In this document: in pieces, positions 52,368 to 62,562 of the stretch
How the letters are laid out: each line of letters opens with the position of its first letter
How positions within the stretch are numbered: the first letter of the stretch is position 1
Assembly: GCF_028623165.1 (NCBI RefSeq)
Contig: NZ_CP117768.1
Coordinates: 868,001 to 932,000, forward strand
Direction: 5' to 3'
Origin: Nostoc sp. UHCC 0926
Lineage (GTDB): Bacteria; Cyanobacteriota; Cyanobacteriia; Cyanobacteriales; Nostocaceae
DNA: 64,000 bases
Made by a program: the position numbers and the translations under genes
Notes under the pieces: model-generated
What the model was told of the DNA's origin: nothing
The model's database searches: none
The model's input: only the letters and a program-made list of their open reading frames with translations

Positions 52368-54416
52368 TTACTTGCCGTTACCGTTAGCACCATTGCCATT
52401 GCTGTGAATGACACGTTCAGCAAGCTTTTCTGGCACTTCTTGGAGATGGTCATATTCCCAGTGGAAGGAACCAACGCCTAAGGTGAGCGATCGCAATTCT
52501 ACAATAAAGTTTTGCATCTCTGCTTGTGGCAAGTATGCAGAGACATTATCCCAGCCTTGCCAATCGTTTTTACCCTGATAACCTAAAATTTGCCCCCGTC
52601 TACCACTCAACAGTTGCAGCACTTTAGAGGTAAATTCGCTAGGTGTGGTAACATCCACCCGCAGAATTGGTTCTAACAGCGTAGGTTCCGCTTGGGGTAT
52701 CCCCGTTTGCATTGCCAATCGGGCAGCTTGCTTAAAGGCTTGTTCGGAACTATCAACGTTGTGGTATGAACCATTAGTCAGAGTTACCGCCACATCCACT
52801 ATTGGGAAGCCCAAAGGCCCATGTGTCAGAAATTCCCGCACGCCCATTTCCACCCCAGGAATGTACTGTTTGGGAACCACGCCGCCAACAATGGTTTCAT
52901 TAAAGTTGAAACCTGTACCGCGTGGTAAAGGCTTAATTTCAAGAAAAACATCACCAAACTGTCCGTGACCACCGCTTTGGTGCTTGTAGCGCCCATGAAC
53001 TGAAGCCACCGTTTTGCGGATGGTTTCTTTGTAAGGCACTTGTGGCAAGTGGGTTGTCATCGGCAGATTATATTTGCGGCGCAGTCTGTCTAGGGTGACT
53101 TGCAAATGAATCTCGCCTTGACCCCACAAGATTACTTCGTGAGTATCGCCGTGTTGTTCCCAAGCAAGTGAGCAGTCTTCTTCCAATAACTTGGTAATGG
53201 CACCGCTGAGTTTAACTTCATCGTTGCGCTTTTCTGGTGTAATCGCCAGAGCATACACTGGTTCCAACTGTACAGCTTTGGGTAATTCTATTGCAGACTG
53301 CTGTTCTATAGAGATTGTATCGCCTGTCTTGATTCCTTCTAAACGGCTCAATCCGACAATTTCACCAGCACTAACTTGGTTAACAAACTGCTGTTGTTGT
53401 CCCATGAGGCGGTAAATTCCACCAGTCCGAATGCCATTGAGGACAATACCATCAGTTAATTTGCCCCGCCAAACACGCACCAGAGAGAGTTTGCCACCTT
53501 GGGGAGTGTAGTAAGTTTTTAATACCTGCGCTAGAGGTGTATCACCTTTTATGTTTTTTAAGCGACGTTCTGCTGTGGTTTTTGGTTCGGGGGCTTCCCG
53601 TAACAAGGCTTCTAATAGAGGTCTAACACCATAATCTTGTTCTGCCACACCAAAGAAAACGGGCACTACCAAATCTGCCCCTAATTCCATTTTTAAATCT
53701 TTGAGGATTTCCTCTTGGGGTGGCTCGATGTCTTCTAAAAGTTCTTCGAGTAAATGGTCGTCAAAATTTGCTAATGCTTCGAGCATTTCTGCTCGTGCTA
53801 TATGTTCTTCTTCTTTTAAGCTTTCGGGAAAGGAGATGGGGTCAGCAGGTGCGCCTGGATGATATTGATATGCCTGTTCACTCACCATATCAATAAAGCC
53901 TGTGAGTTGTTCCCCGTTCATGATCGGATATTGATGCGCTACCAGGGGACGGCTAGACACTGCTTTCAGGGCGTGCAATGTTTCCAAAACGTGAATATTT
54001 GCCCGATCCATTTTGTTGACAAAGACGAGGTGGGGAATTTCCCAATCGTCCAGGAATTTAAATAGAGGGGCGAGAGTAAGGACTCGTTCGCGGATGGGTT
54101 CGCAAACTACAATTGCCGCATCCACTCCGATTAAAGCATTGTACGTTTCTTGGGCAAATTCTACACTTCCCGGACAGTCTATAAAAGTGAAGCGAATGCC
54201 GCTATACTCAGTGCTAGCGGCGCTGACTTCTACACTCATGTGGCGATCGCGCGACTCGGCAGCACTATCTCCCACTGTATTGCTGTCTTTAACGCTGCCT
54301 TTGCGAGAAATTGCCCCTGTGACAAATAACAAGCTTTCTAGTAAAGTGGTTTTTCCACTTAAATAAGGCCCGACAATTGCAACATTCCGCGAACCCGATT
54401 TTACTTTTTCGTTCAT
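52368..54416 (-). CDS. EF-G-like translational GTPase paralogue
   Basis: 682 residues with the five-domain EF-G layout. The P-loop is GPYLSGKTT (16-24) rather than AHIDAGKTT. G3 is DCPGS at 80-84, with Ser84 where translating EF-G has the catalytic His (DTPGH). G4 is NKMD at 134-137. Domain IV-V blocks such as GRYKHQSGGHGQFGDV and GGVVPKQYIPGVEMGVREFL are present. The tail is Asn/Gly-rich. Probably the EF-G-like paralogue group rather than the main fusA; a role in recycling or stress is speculative. Confidence 0.85.
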   Translation of the reverse strand: MNEKVKSGSRNVAIVGPYLSGKTTLLESLLFVTGAISRKGSVKDSNTVGDSAAESRDRHMSVEVSAASTEYSGIRFTFIDCPGSVEFAQETYNALIGVDAAIVVCEPIRERVLTLAPLFKFLDDWEIPHLVFVNKMDRANIHVLETLHALKAVSSRPLVAHQYPIMNGEQLTGFIDMVSEQAYQYHPGAPADPISFPESLKEEEHIARAEMLEALANFDDHLLEELLEDIEPPQEEILKDLKMELGADLVVPVFFGVAEQDYGVRPLLEALLREAPEPKTTAERRLKNIKGDTPLAQVLKTYYTPQGGKLSLVRVWRGKLTDGIVLNGIRTGGIYRLMGQQQQFVNQVSAGEIVGLSRLEGIKTGDTISIEQQSAIELPKAVQLEPVYALAITPEKRNDEVKLSGAITKLLEEDCSLAWEQHGDTHEVILWGQGEIHLQVTLDRLRRKYNLPMTTHLPQVPYKETIRKTVASVHGRYKHQSGGHGQFGDVFLEIKPLPRGTGFNFNETIVGGVVPKQYIPGVEMGVREFLTHGPLGFPIVDVAVTLTNGSYHNVDSSEQAFKQAARLAMQTGIPQAEPTLLEPILRVDVTTPSEFTSKVLQLLSGRRGQILGYQGKNDWQGWDNVSAYLPQAEMQNFIVELRSLTLGVGSFHWEYDHLQEVPEKLAERVIHSNGNGANGNGK

Positions 54417-54682
54417 AAAACCCCCTTGCGGTAAGTCTTTCCTAACCGCATTATTCTGCTGTATATATCAGGGATAAAAAATGGTTCTCTGGAGTCAAAA
54501 TTACCCCTTCTTTAATTTGTTATTATCCTTCTTTTAATCGAAACTTAAAAAAATTGTAGCCTGTTGTAAGATTTAGCTTAAGAAAAGTTAACTATCACAA
54601 ACTTTCATGGCAAATTAAAAATTTTTGTAAAAAACTTCTTATGAAGTAAATTTAACTGAAAGTGTTGCAAGTCAGGAAATCA

Positions 54683-55606
54683 ATGAGATTATCATTATCT
54701 AAATATCGCATAGCAGGGTTAGTAAGTTTGACTTTACTGGTTGTTAGCATTCCTTCACCTTCTCTTTCTCTATCTCCTCCTGTCCCCTCAAAGCTGGCAC
54801 AATCTAATGGTAAAACTGCCATAGACTGGTTAAACCAAGGTTTACAAGCAATTCAGGCGGGAAGGGTACAAGATGCGATCGCAGCCTTTAAACAAGCAAC
54901 CCAATTAGATCCGACATTAGCACCAGCGCACTATAATTTAGGGCTAGCATTCCGACAAACGGGACAATTACAACCCTCTGCGGATGCATTTTATCGAGCG
55001 ACGCAAGCCGATCCCAAATTTGCTCCAGCTTTTGCTAATTTAGGTGGTGCGTTGTTAGAAGGTAATAATTTACAGTTAGCTAACGATTATTTGCAACGCG
55101 CGTTAGAACTTGATCCCAAACTAGGATTTGCCCACTATAACTTGGGGTTGGTACGAGAACAGCAACGAGATTGTGAGCGAGCGATCGCATCTTTTAAAAA
55201 AGCCATAGAATATAGCAAAAATGCACCAGAGCCTCCTTATCATATAGGGATGTGTTCTCTCCAACAAGGTAAATTTGATCAAGCAAGAGATGCCTTTAAT
55301 CAGGCAGTAAAAATTAATCCGAAGTATCCAGAAGCTTACTACAATCTCGGTTCAATTTTGTTTCAGCAACGCAAATCACAAGAGGCATTAGAAGCTTTTA
55401 GAAAATCAGCCGAAGCTAACTCCAACTATCCCAATGCTTATTATGGTGCAGGGTTAGTTTTTATGCAGTTACAGCAATATAAAGATGCAGTACAAGTATT
55501 GCAATTTGCTAGAGATTTATACAATGCTCAGGGTAATCACCAGTGGGCAAAAAATGCCGAGCAATTGTTGCAACAGGCACAAAATTTAAATTACCAACCT
55601 CGCTGA
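54683..55606 (+). CDS. Exported TPR-repeat protein
   Basis: 307 residues from ATG 54683 (AGGAAAT upstream), preferred to GTG 54662. A signal peptide (about 1-30) is followed by six or so tetratricopeptide repeats (about 45-290), with repeated signatures such as PTLAPAHYNLGLAFRQTGQL and PKYPEAYYNLGSILFQQRKS. Likely a periplasmic or thylakoid-lumen scaffold for protein contacts. No enzymatic domain. Function unknown. Confidence 0.85.
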   Translation: MRLSLSKYRIAGLVSLTLLVVSIPSPSLSLSPPVPSKLAQSNGKTAIDWLNQGLQAIQAGRVQDAIAAFKQATQLDPTLAPAHYNLGLAFRQTGQLQPSADAFYRATQADPKFAPAFANLGGALLEGNNLQLANDYLQRALELDPKLGFAHYNLGLVREQQRDCERAIASFKKAIEYSKNAPEPPYHIGMCSLQQGKFDQARDAFNQAVKINPKYPEAYYNLGSILFQQRKSQEALEAFRKSAEANSNYPNAYYGAGLVFMQLQQYKDAVQVLQFARDLYNAQGNHQWAKNAEQLLQQAQNLNYQPR

Positions 55607-55689
55607 GGCACAAAAGCTTAATATTGCATAACATAAAACTATTGGGTTGGTTCGCTGGTGTTGTCTGAACTTGTCCCGATTGGAATGAA

Positions 55690-56244
55690 ATGTACATGCA
55701 AAAGCGCCTGAAGAGTCGATTTTTATTTTCTGATCGCTGGCTTGATCGGCACTCCATTGTTCGCAATATGGAAGCCTTTCAAGACTTAATTGTGATTGTC
55801 TTGTGTTTTGGTTTGTTTGCCGTCATGCTGATGCAATTGTGGGGGTTATTTATCGCCATTACGCAGCAGCTGGATTATAAACATGTGACTGCCAAAATCC
55901 TATTTGTGTTGATTTTAGTCGAGTTATTTCGACTGTTAATGGTCTACTTGCAAGAACATAGTATATCTGTGGGGGTAGCAGTTGAGGTAACAATTGTATC
56001 TCTACTGCGAGAAGTAGTAGTTCAGGGAGCGCTGGAAATTTCTTGGGTTAATACCGCTGCAATTTGTGGTTTGTTGTTTGTTTTGGGTGGGCTACTTGTA
56101 GTCTGTGCTAAGACGCCACACATGGATTGTATGAGTGCTAACACTAAGTTGTGCCCGATTGTGTATAGAGGAGATAGGGAACGGCAAAATGAGTTGGAAT
56201 TGCAGTATTCACGTCAATGTGATGAAAATCAGCCTCTTGGATAA
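55690..56244 (+). CDS. PsiE-like phosphate-starvation-inducible membrane protein
   Basis: 184 residues, four membrane segments (about 33-56, 66-84, 93-112, 118-140). The core FQDLIVIVLCFGLFAVMLMQ, AKILFVLILVELFRLLMVYL and HSISVGVAVEVTIVSLLREV fits the PsiE family. The C-terminal tail (about 140-184) is hydrophilic with several Cys and is not part of the family core. Function unknown even in E. coli. Confidence 0.8.
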   Translation: MYMQKRLKSRFLFSDRWLDRHSIVRNMEAFQDLIVIVLCFGLFAVMLMQLWGLFIAITQQLDYKHVTAKILFVLILVELFRLLMVYLQEHSISVGVAVEVTIVSLLREVVVQGALEISWVNTAAICGLLFVLGGLLVVCAKTPHMDCMSANTKLCPIVYRGDRERQNELELQYSRQCDENQPLG

Positions 56245-56459
56245 ACTTCTATGAAATTAGGGAGTGAGGAGTGGGAGAGCAGAGGAGAAAGAGTTGAAAC
56301 CATATCGGTTTTTTTGACGGCTGTTAAGCCAGAAGTATTAGTACCTAACTTAACCTCATAAGGTACTTCCGACGTATTCAACTATACTCTTTTGGGAGAT
56401 GAATTGCTCTTGAAGGGTGAGTATAAAGTTAATTAGAAATTCTAAAAGAGGGTCAAGCA

Positions 56460-56705
56460 ATGGCTACAAATACAGGTAACGGACAGTCTCAAGAACCAAT
56501 TAGCAACTTGGAGTACGATTTTATCACCGTGTTGCACAACAAGGCTGAAGCCGTTAAAGCTTATGATATTTACATCAAAGATGCAGAGCAAGTAGGTTCT
56601 CAGCCTTGTGTAGAGTTGTTCCAAAAATTACGCCAATCTGATCTTGAGCAAGCACAAGAGGTTCGCCGACATCTACAAGAAGTGATGCAACACGGTAAGA
56701 TGTAA
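56460..56705 (+). CDS. Small conserved cyanobacterial protein
   Basis: 81 residues, soluble, mostly helical by composition (EYDFITVLHNKAEAVKAYDI and AQEVRRHLQEVMQHGKM). I do not recognise a named family; the pattern of paired helices with acidic residues and a His is compatible with a short ferritin-like or four-helix protein, but ligands are not clear. A good AGAGGGT ribosome site lies upstream. Confidence 0.65.
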   Translation: MATNTGNGQSQEPISNLEYDFITVLHNKAEAVKAYDIYIKDAEQVGSQPCVELFQKLRQSDLEQAQEVRRHLQEVMQHGKM

Positions 56706-56891
56706 CCCAGGTATTTAACTGCGTAGGCGTAGCCCGTCGTAGACATCGCTTCTGATTTAGTGAAACTAAACATAAAAGAGGCGATCGCACTTCAGGTAAA
56801 AAATTTTATTGATATCTTGCACGCTTTGCTTAAGCAATATATAGCAGAGTGTTTCCAAAGATAAAGCGCAATACTCAAGCAGCGCCCACTA

Positions 56892-57737
56892 TCAGCCAGA
56901 CTGATTTTGGGCTTCCTGTACTTGTGCCACTGTCAAATCGAGAGCCACCGCCACCTGTTCCACACTCAACCCCAATGCCAACAACCGAGGAATAGCTTCT
57001 AATTTAGCTTGTTGCCGACCTTCCTGCCGACCTTCCTGCCGACCTTCCTGGCGACCTTCCTGCCGACCTTCCTCCAAGCCATCTTGCTTGATTGATTGAT
57101 ACATCCTTGTCTTTTTGAATTCGTCGTCTATACCCAACATTTCTGCTAACTCCTCTCGGCTTAACCGGGTAAATTTGTACAGCAGGATAGTCTCTATTAA
57201 TTCTACAATTTGCTTTATAGTTGCTTTATCTGTTAGTTGTTGTCTTGCTTGTAAAATTAATTCTCTACCTTTGTCAACGGCTGTCTCTTCTCTTTCAATA
57301 ATTAATTTAACGATCGCAACTTCAAGTGAGTTCTCCCCCGAATCTAATTCATCTAGATAAATACGTTGCACTTGTGAACTGTTTAGCAGCAACTCATACG
57401 GTAACCGATCGGTGGGATCTAAACTTCGTTGCGGATAGATAACAACAGCACGCCAAAAATTTACTGATTCGTTTTGACGCAAGTAAAGAAAGATTTCGGC
57501 AAAGAAGCGTCTATAAAAACTTGAGTCTAATTGAAACTGGACTTCCACAAAGTACAGTGGTTGATTTGCGGTTTGATTTGTGGGGATGAATACCCCATCA
57601 ATCCTAAAAGCAGTTTCTTTTAGTTCGACTGAAACAAATTCATAAGCGTTGATATTGACAGTCGGATCGCCAATTATTGTAAAAAATATGCTAGGAAAAG
57701 CTTGAAATAAGCTATAAAATATTTTGTCAGTTTGCAC
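56892..57737 (-). CDS. Rpn/DUF2887-family PD-(D/E)XK nuclease-like protein
   Basis: 281 residues. FRIDGVFIP and LYFVEVQFQLDSSFYRRFFA contain the D...ExQ core of the Rpn (recombination-promoting nuclease, formerly putative transposase) superfamily. The C-terminal part has five tandem EGRQ units (about 224-243), encoded by a 12-base DNA repeat, and a final helix-turn-helix-like LGLSVEQVAVALDLTVAQVQ. Usually dispersed in many genome copies. Activity in host biology is unknown. Confidence 0.85.
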   Translation of the reverse strand: MQTDKIFYSLFQAFPSIFFTIIGDPTVNINAYEFVSVELKETAFRIDGVFIPTNQTANQPLYFVEVQFQLDSSFYRRFFAEIFLYLRQNESVNFWRAVVIYPQRSLDPTDRLPYELLLNSSQVQRIYLDELDSGENSLEVAIVKLIIEREETAVDKGRELILQARQQLTDKATIKQIVELIETILLYKFTRLSREELAEMLGIDDEFKKTRMYQSIKQDGLEEGRQEGRQEGRQEGRQEGRQQAKLEAIPRLLALGLSVEQVAVALDLTVAQVQEAQNQSG

Positions 57738-57864
57738 CTGGATTTAGGAAAGCGGAAATGGGATATTAAAAGTTTATCAAAAATAGTGTATACGCGTCTG
57801 ATTCAGCATTAAAAAAAGCAGATGGTAACAACCATCTACTTTAATAAAAGATTCGTTATCTCCT

Positions 57865-58803
57865 TTACTTGGATACCAACTGATTAACTGGAGCAACCCC
57901 AGCTAAATCTAAAATTGGCACGATCGCATCTTCACGCTTCACCGCCATCACATGGACACCCTGACACAATTGCCGCGCTATTTGCACTTGCTCGGCTGCA
58001 ATTTTTATCCCTTCCTCAAAAGGGTCTTTGGCTTTTGCCAATCTATCAATAATATGCTGGGGAATATTTACACCCGGAACACACCTATTAATAAACTGGG
58101 CATTTTTTGCCGATTTCAACAGAAAAATTCCTGCCAAAATCGGTTTTTTATAGCCAGCGGCAATTGTGTCCATAAACTTTTCTAGCAGGTCAAAATCGGT
58201 AATCAACTGACTTTGAAAAAACTGCGCTCCTGCTTCAATTTTGCGTTCAAATCGACTTTGCAAACCCGACCAACTTTTACATTGTGGATCTACCGCTGCA
58301 CCAACAAATAAATCTAGCGCTCCATCAGTCAAGGGTTTTTCGTTGCAATCAACGCCTTGATTCATCTTCCGAATTAGTTGCAGCAGTCGCACAGCTTCCA
58401 AATCAAATACTGCTTTGGCATCTGCATGATCACCTGCTTTTACTGGGTCACCAGTTAAAGCTAAAATGTTATGGATGCCCAAAGCATGAGCGCCCATTAA
58501 ATCAGCTTGTAAACCAATGCGGTTGCGATCGCGGCAAGCAACTTGACAAATCGGCTCTATGCCGTTTTGTGACAAAATCACCGACGCCATTAACGAAGAC
58601 ATCCGTAACATTGCACGGCTACCATCAGTAACATTGACAGCATGAACCCTTCCCTTAAGGGTCGCCGCCATTTGAATCATGTGGGCTGGATCTCCCCCTT
58701 TCGGCGGTGCTACCTCGGCGGTAACTAGAAATTCACCTGCTTGTACAGCTCTCTTGAAGGCTGTGGGGCTATGGGTGTGATGCATAAAATTAAGAATTTC
58801 CAT
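57865..58803 (-). CDS. MetF-related methylenetetrahydrofolate reductase-like protein
   Basis: 312 residues with the MTHFR TIM-barrel pattern: FLVTAEVAPPKGGDP at the first strand, AVNVTDGSRAMLRMS, LALTGDPVKAGDH and AGAQFFQSQLITDF. It belongs to a branch diverged from E. coli MetF and is often annotated as methylenetetrahydrofolate reductase. Expected to reduce 5,10-methylene-THF for methionine synthesis using flavin. Upstream neighbour on the same strand is trpS (40-base gap). A second Met at residue 7 is a possible start. Confidence 0.83.
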   Translation of the reverse strand: MEILNFMHHTHSPTAFKRAVQAGEFLVTAEVAPPKGGDPAHMIQMAATLKGRVHAVNVTDGSRAMLRMSSLMASVILSQNGIEPICQVACRDRNRIGLQADLMGAHALGIHNILALTGDPVKAGDHADAKAVFDLEAVRLLQLIRKMNQGVDCNEKPLTDGALDLFVGAAVDPQCKSWSGLQSRFERKIEAGAQFFQSQLITDFDLLEKFMDTIAAGYKKPILAGIFLLKSAKNAQFINRCVPGVNIPQHIIDRLAKAKDPFEEGIKIAAEQVQIARQLCQGVHVMAVKREDAIVPILDLAGVAPVNQLVSK

Positions 58804-58842
58804 TTATTAAATGGTATAGCAAATCACACCTGAAGGGAAAAC

Positions 58843-59853
58843 CTATAGAGGAAGAGAGTAGCCTAAAGCGGTTTTTACTTGTGATAAAGTTTGATTTGCG
58901 ATCGCTCTAGCTTTTTCCCCTCCATCCCGCAACACAGATTCCAAATAGCCTTTATCCGCCGTTATTGACTGATATTTTTCTTGGATTGGTTTCAGGGACT
59001 CAATTATCGTGTCCGTCAATAATGGCTTAAATTGTCCCCAGCCCATATCCTCACACTCAACTGCTACATCTTCCTTTCTCTTACCAGAAAGCAATGTATA
59101 GAGCGTTAACAAGTTATTACACTCTGGACGCGCTGGATCATCAAAAGTCAGCCCACGAATCGGATCAGTTTTACAACGCTTAATCTTGTATTGAATCTGT
59201 TCTGGCGGATCTAGCAAACTGATTCGGCTTAACTCAGAAGGATCAGACTTCGACATTTTGCGTGTACCGTCTGCTAAACTCATCACCCTTGCCCCTTCCT
59301 TGCGAATCAAAGGGTCTGGTAACTTCAGAACTGGTTGATCTGGTTTACCAAATTGGTGATTTAACCGAGCTGCAATATCCCGTGTCAATTCCAAGTGTTG
59401 CTTTTGGTCTTCACCCACTGGGACTTTATCGGCTTGGTAAAGCAAAATATCAGCCGCCATTAGCACAGGGTAATCCAATAAGCCTGCACTCACATTTTCT
59501 CCCTGCTTGAGTGCTTTTTCCTTGAACTGGATCATATCTTGCAGCCAGTTTAGAGGTGTAATGCAGTTGAGCAACCAGGTGAGTTCACTGTGGGCCGAAA
59601 CGTGGGATTGGACAAAGATGGTGGAGTGATTTAAATCAAGACCACAAGCTAGATAGAGCGCAGCAAGGGTGTAGGTATCAGCGGCCAACTGTGTTGGGTC
59701 GTGTGGCACTGTAATCGCGTGCAAATCAGCTACAAAAAGGTAATTTTCGTATTCGCTCTGACCTTCTACCCAGTTGCGAATGGCTCCCAAGTAGTTGCCT
59801 AGATGGTAATTGCCTGTTGGTTGAACTCCAGAAAGAACACGTTGCTTGCCCAT
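58843..59853 (-). CDS. trpS: Tryptophanyl-tRNA synthetase
   Basis: 336 residues from the second Met (MGKQRVLSGVQPTG, ATG 59853). Class I synthetase that charges tRNA-Trp in the cytosol. The HIGH-like motif is GNYHLGNYLG, the KMSKS loop is RKMSKSD, and TADKGYLESVLRDGGEKA near the end is typical of bacterial TrpRS. Probably forms a transcript with the MetF-related gene. Confidence 0.96.
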   Translation of the reverse strand: MGKQRVLSGVQPTGNYHLGNYLGAIRNWVEGQSEYENYLFVADLHAITVPHDPTQLAADTYTLAALYLACGLDLNHSTIFVQSHVSAHSELTWLLNCITPLNWLQDMIQFKEKALKQGENVSAGLLDYPVLMAADILLYQADKVPVGEDQKQHLELTRDIAARLNHQFGKPDQPVLKLPDPLIRKEGARVMSLADGTRKMSKSDPSELSRISLLDPPEQIQYKIKRCKTDPIRGLTFDDPARPECNNLLTLYTLLSGKRKEDVAVECEDMGWGQFKPLLTDTIIESLKPIQEKYQSITADKGYLESVLRDGGEKARAIANQTLSQVKTALGYSLPL

Positions 59854-61484
59854 AAATTTCAACTTAGTTATCTCAAATCCGCGTTATGTAAAGTGGCAAT
59901 GTCTGGCGACAAGTCGCAACTCTTGGAGACGCTGTGCGTAGCTTGCTTCTCCGTAGGAGTATGCGCCTACGCAAAACTCATTTAATTTTGACATTTTCCA
60001 GGTCAACTCGCCGTTACAGGATTAGATATTTTAACTCAACTCGGATTGGTGTAGAAACTCTTCATGAAAGAAAACGACAACTTAGTGTAGTAACAATAGA
60101 TTGTAGGGTGGGCATTGTAATGCCTTACTGTAGTCTGCTGTAAATAAAAAGTCCCTACAATCGCATTGTAAGTCGATGCATTAGCATTGTAAGTCGATGC
60201 AATCACATTGTAAGTCGATGCAATCGCATTGTAAGTCGATACAATCGCATTGTAAATTGATACAATTGCATTGTAAATTGATGCATTAACAATGCAAAAG
60301 GTTGCGTTTAGATGGCACGGCAATAGAAATACTAAACCGCAAGACTCTGTAAATAACAATACTTTTTCTCTTGATCTGAGCGCTTTATGTATCTTGAATT
60401 TATAGAAATAGACAAAATTTAAGTTTTTGTCAGAGGAAGGAGGACTAACCTGAGAATTGTAAGTTAATTTTTCCACAGCGGGAAGTCTGTTGATGAAAGC
60501 TTTACTACTCTAGCCGATAATGGAATGGCACTAAGAAAAGGTGAAACCTTAGCCTGGACTGTCTCTAGGGTGTAGAGAATAATAAAGAAAAATATAAATA
60601 AGTGCAAACATCTATAAATCTTTGACTGACTACACCTCAAACCCTCTCATCCCTCTAGATAATGGATTCGCTCAAATCTTAGTGCTATTTGCTCATAAGC
60701 TTGTTTCCAGCTTGTTATCGAACCCAATCACACATCTAGAATTGTTTGAATTTCCTGGTATAAATAGGCTTGATAAACCAACTTTACCGCTAGGGCTTTT
60801 CTCACTTTACCCATATTTGGTACGCAGAGCGATAAATTCTTGCACTTGATGCGATCGCATTGAGTGTGTCTTTGAGTATCGTTCGCTGAACAACTTCAGA
60901 AGTACCTGTTGCGGTTTGTAGATGCTGATTCATTATTGTTTGCTATTAGACTTGTACACCCCACAGTATTTTGGCTAGTCAAACCTGGGATGGGATTCAA
61001 AATCAATTCCTTTTTCAAGGAGTTTTCTGACCTCAACAAGTTTATGCAACACAACCCCCAATAACCCATAGAGCGCAAATAGTGTAAGCTTAAAGGATTG
61101 TAAGTGTAACCAATGGCTAGACGAAAATTGACTTCATAAGACTGAGCATTGAACTAATTAAGATCCTACTTTTGATTGCAGATGTCGTGGCAATGCTTGC
61201 TTGGAGGGTGCAACTACCATACACGCTAGGACTGATAGCAACAAGGGTCGTACTTGGTTTCTCAGAAATTGCTTAGTGCCATTCGCTTACAAAGGAACTC
61301 ATTTTCAATACTTTTTTTGCCACAGCTTGTGTTTGAAGCTGCTTTTCATATTCCAAGCGAATTATGCCAAGATATCCCTGTGGTATTAACGCTGGCAACG
61401 GTGGGCGTTCTGCTGTCCATGAGCTAAACTGCGGCGAAGATGTGGTGCATTTCTATTTTGAAGCTTAAGAACATTAAAAGACTA
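59854..61484. other. Repeat-bearing, gene-poor region
   Basis: About 1.6 kb. It contains the 21-bp tandem repeat at 60164-60289 and a ctccgtaggagtatgcgcctacg palindrome near 59948. Open frames at 60622-60849, 60896-61078 and 61201-61389 have no recognisable domain, ribosome site or composition supporting coding. Could hold decayed genes. Confidence 0.5.
60164..60289. repeat. Six tandem copies of a 21-bp unit
   Basis: Units of the type CATTGTAAGTCGATGCAATC plus G repeat exactly every 21 bases, six times, with a few changes (aaattgata in the last two). On the minus strand they read as heptads STYNAIV. Same period as the repeat at 39846-40097 but a different sequence, consistent with the STRR class of heterocystous cyanobacteria. 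Confidence 0.88.
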
Positions 61485-62390
61485 ATGAAGCACTACTCTC
61501 AACTGACAATTATTTCTTACATATTAGGGCCTACTTTAATCGTGGTGAGTCATTTAGGATCACTACTCATTATTGTTACTGGTTTATCGTGGGGTGCTGC
61601 CTTGTGGGCCGTGTTCTTATATGTAATACGAATGCTTGCAACTACTGGCATCTACCATAGGCTACTCACCCACAAGAGCTACCAGGCTCCAACCTCAGTT
61701 CTATGCGTTGGAAGCATCGTGGCTGCTTCAGCTGGGCAGATGGGGCCAAGTTGGTGGAAAGCTCACCATATGGCGCATCATCAATGCTCAGACCAGGAAA
61801 ATGATCCTCATTCCCCCTATATGCCTTTCAAGGGAATCAAAGGATTCTGGTGGTCTCAAGCTGGATGGTTATTCTCGCCACAGTTTTTTCCCTCGAAGCT
61901 TCCCACCGATGTTGAGAGTAATGTGGTTTTGAAGATTGTTGACCGTTTGCACTTCATTCCCACCGTTGCTCTCGGTGCGCTCTCATGCTACATCGGTGGA
62001 GCTGAATATCTCGGCGCTTTTTTCCTCAGCACGACTGTCCTCTTCCACGGTGTCGCCACTGTCAACTCACTCAGCCACATACTGGGTGAGCAACCGTTCA
62101 TAACCAACGACCACAGTAAGAACCATTGGCTCGTCGCGTTTCTGACCCTGGGTGAAGGCTGGCATAATCTTCATCATGCATTCCAGTGGTCAGCCCGGCA
62201 TGGCATAACCGTGCGAGAGGGTCAGGTTGCCTATCTTCCAGACCCAACATTTTGGTTCATCAGAATGCTTGAGTTCCTGAAGCTAGCGTCAAAGATTAGA
62301 GTGCCTTCTGAAACAGAACTTCTCGGTCGTGCCAGAAACCGCAACTGTCAGAACTCAGTTTTCAAGGTGGAAGCGGAGATATCTATTTGA
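61485..62390 (+). CDS. Acyl-lipid/acyl-CoA desaturase (type 1 fatty acid desaturase)
   Basis: 301 residues from ATG 61485; ATG 61440 would add 15 residues. Three His clusters bind the diiron centre: HRLLTH (58-63), HHMAHH (94-99) and HNLHH (about 225). Membrane segments flank them. The second box deviates slightly from the usual HRxHH (a Met is between). Related to delta-9 desaturases that introduce the first double bond into membrane fatty acids. The neighbour is a convergent CFA-synthase-like gene, suggesting a lipid-modification pair. Exact regioselectivity unknown. Confidence 0.83.
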   Translation: MKHYSQLTIISYILGPTLIVVSHLGSLLIIVTGLSWGAALWAVFLYVIRMLATTGIYHRLLTHKSYQAPTSVLCVGSIVAASAGQMGPSWWKAHHMAHHQCSDQENDPHSPYMPFKGIKGFWWSQAGWLFSPQFFPSKLPTDVESNVVLKIVDRLHFIPTVALGALSCYIGGAEYLGAFFLSTTVLFHGVATVNSLSHILGEQPFITNDHSKNHWLVAFLTLGEGWHNLHHAFQWSARHGITVREGQVAYLPDPTFWFIRMLEFLKLASKIRVPSETELLGRARNRNCQNSVFKVEAEISI

Positions 62391-62562
62391 TATTCTGGTT
62401 GACAGATTGCTCAGGAGAAAAGTCTGTTCCTTGCCTTCTCAGTCAAGAATCCAAACATTTAACAGAATGAAGATGTTTTTGTCAAGAAGACATCTTCAGC
62501 CAGTTAAATAAGGACAGGCAGGATGTCCATCCCCTAGCAGGTGAAACACTAGCTTTGTCCGG

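Noticed and set aside
60036..60476. 146-codon minus-strand frame with STYNAIV repeats
   Set aside because: Produced by the 21-bp tandem repeat at 60164-60289. The flanks show no family features or start signal.
60622..61389. Short frames at 60622-60849, 60896-61078 and 61201-61389 considered as small genes
   Set aside because: No start signals, domains or conservation pattern could be seen; left as unannotated gap.
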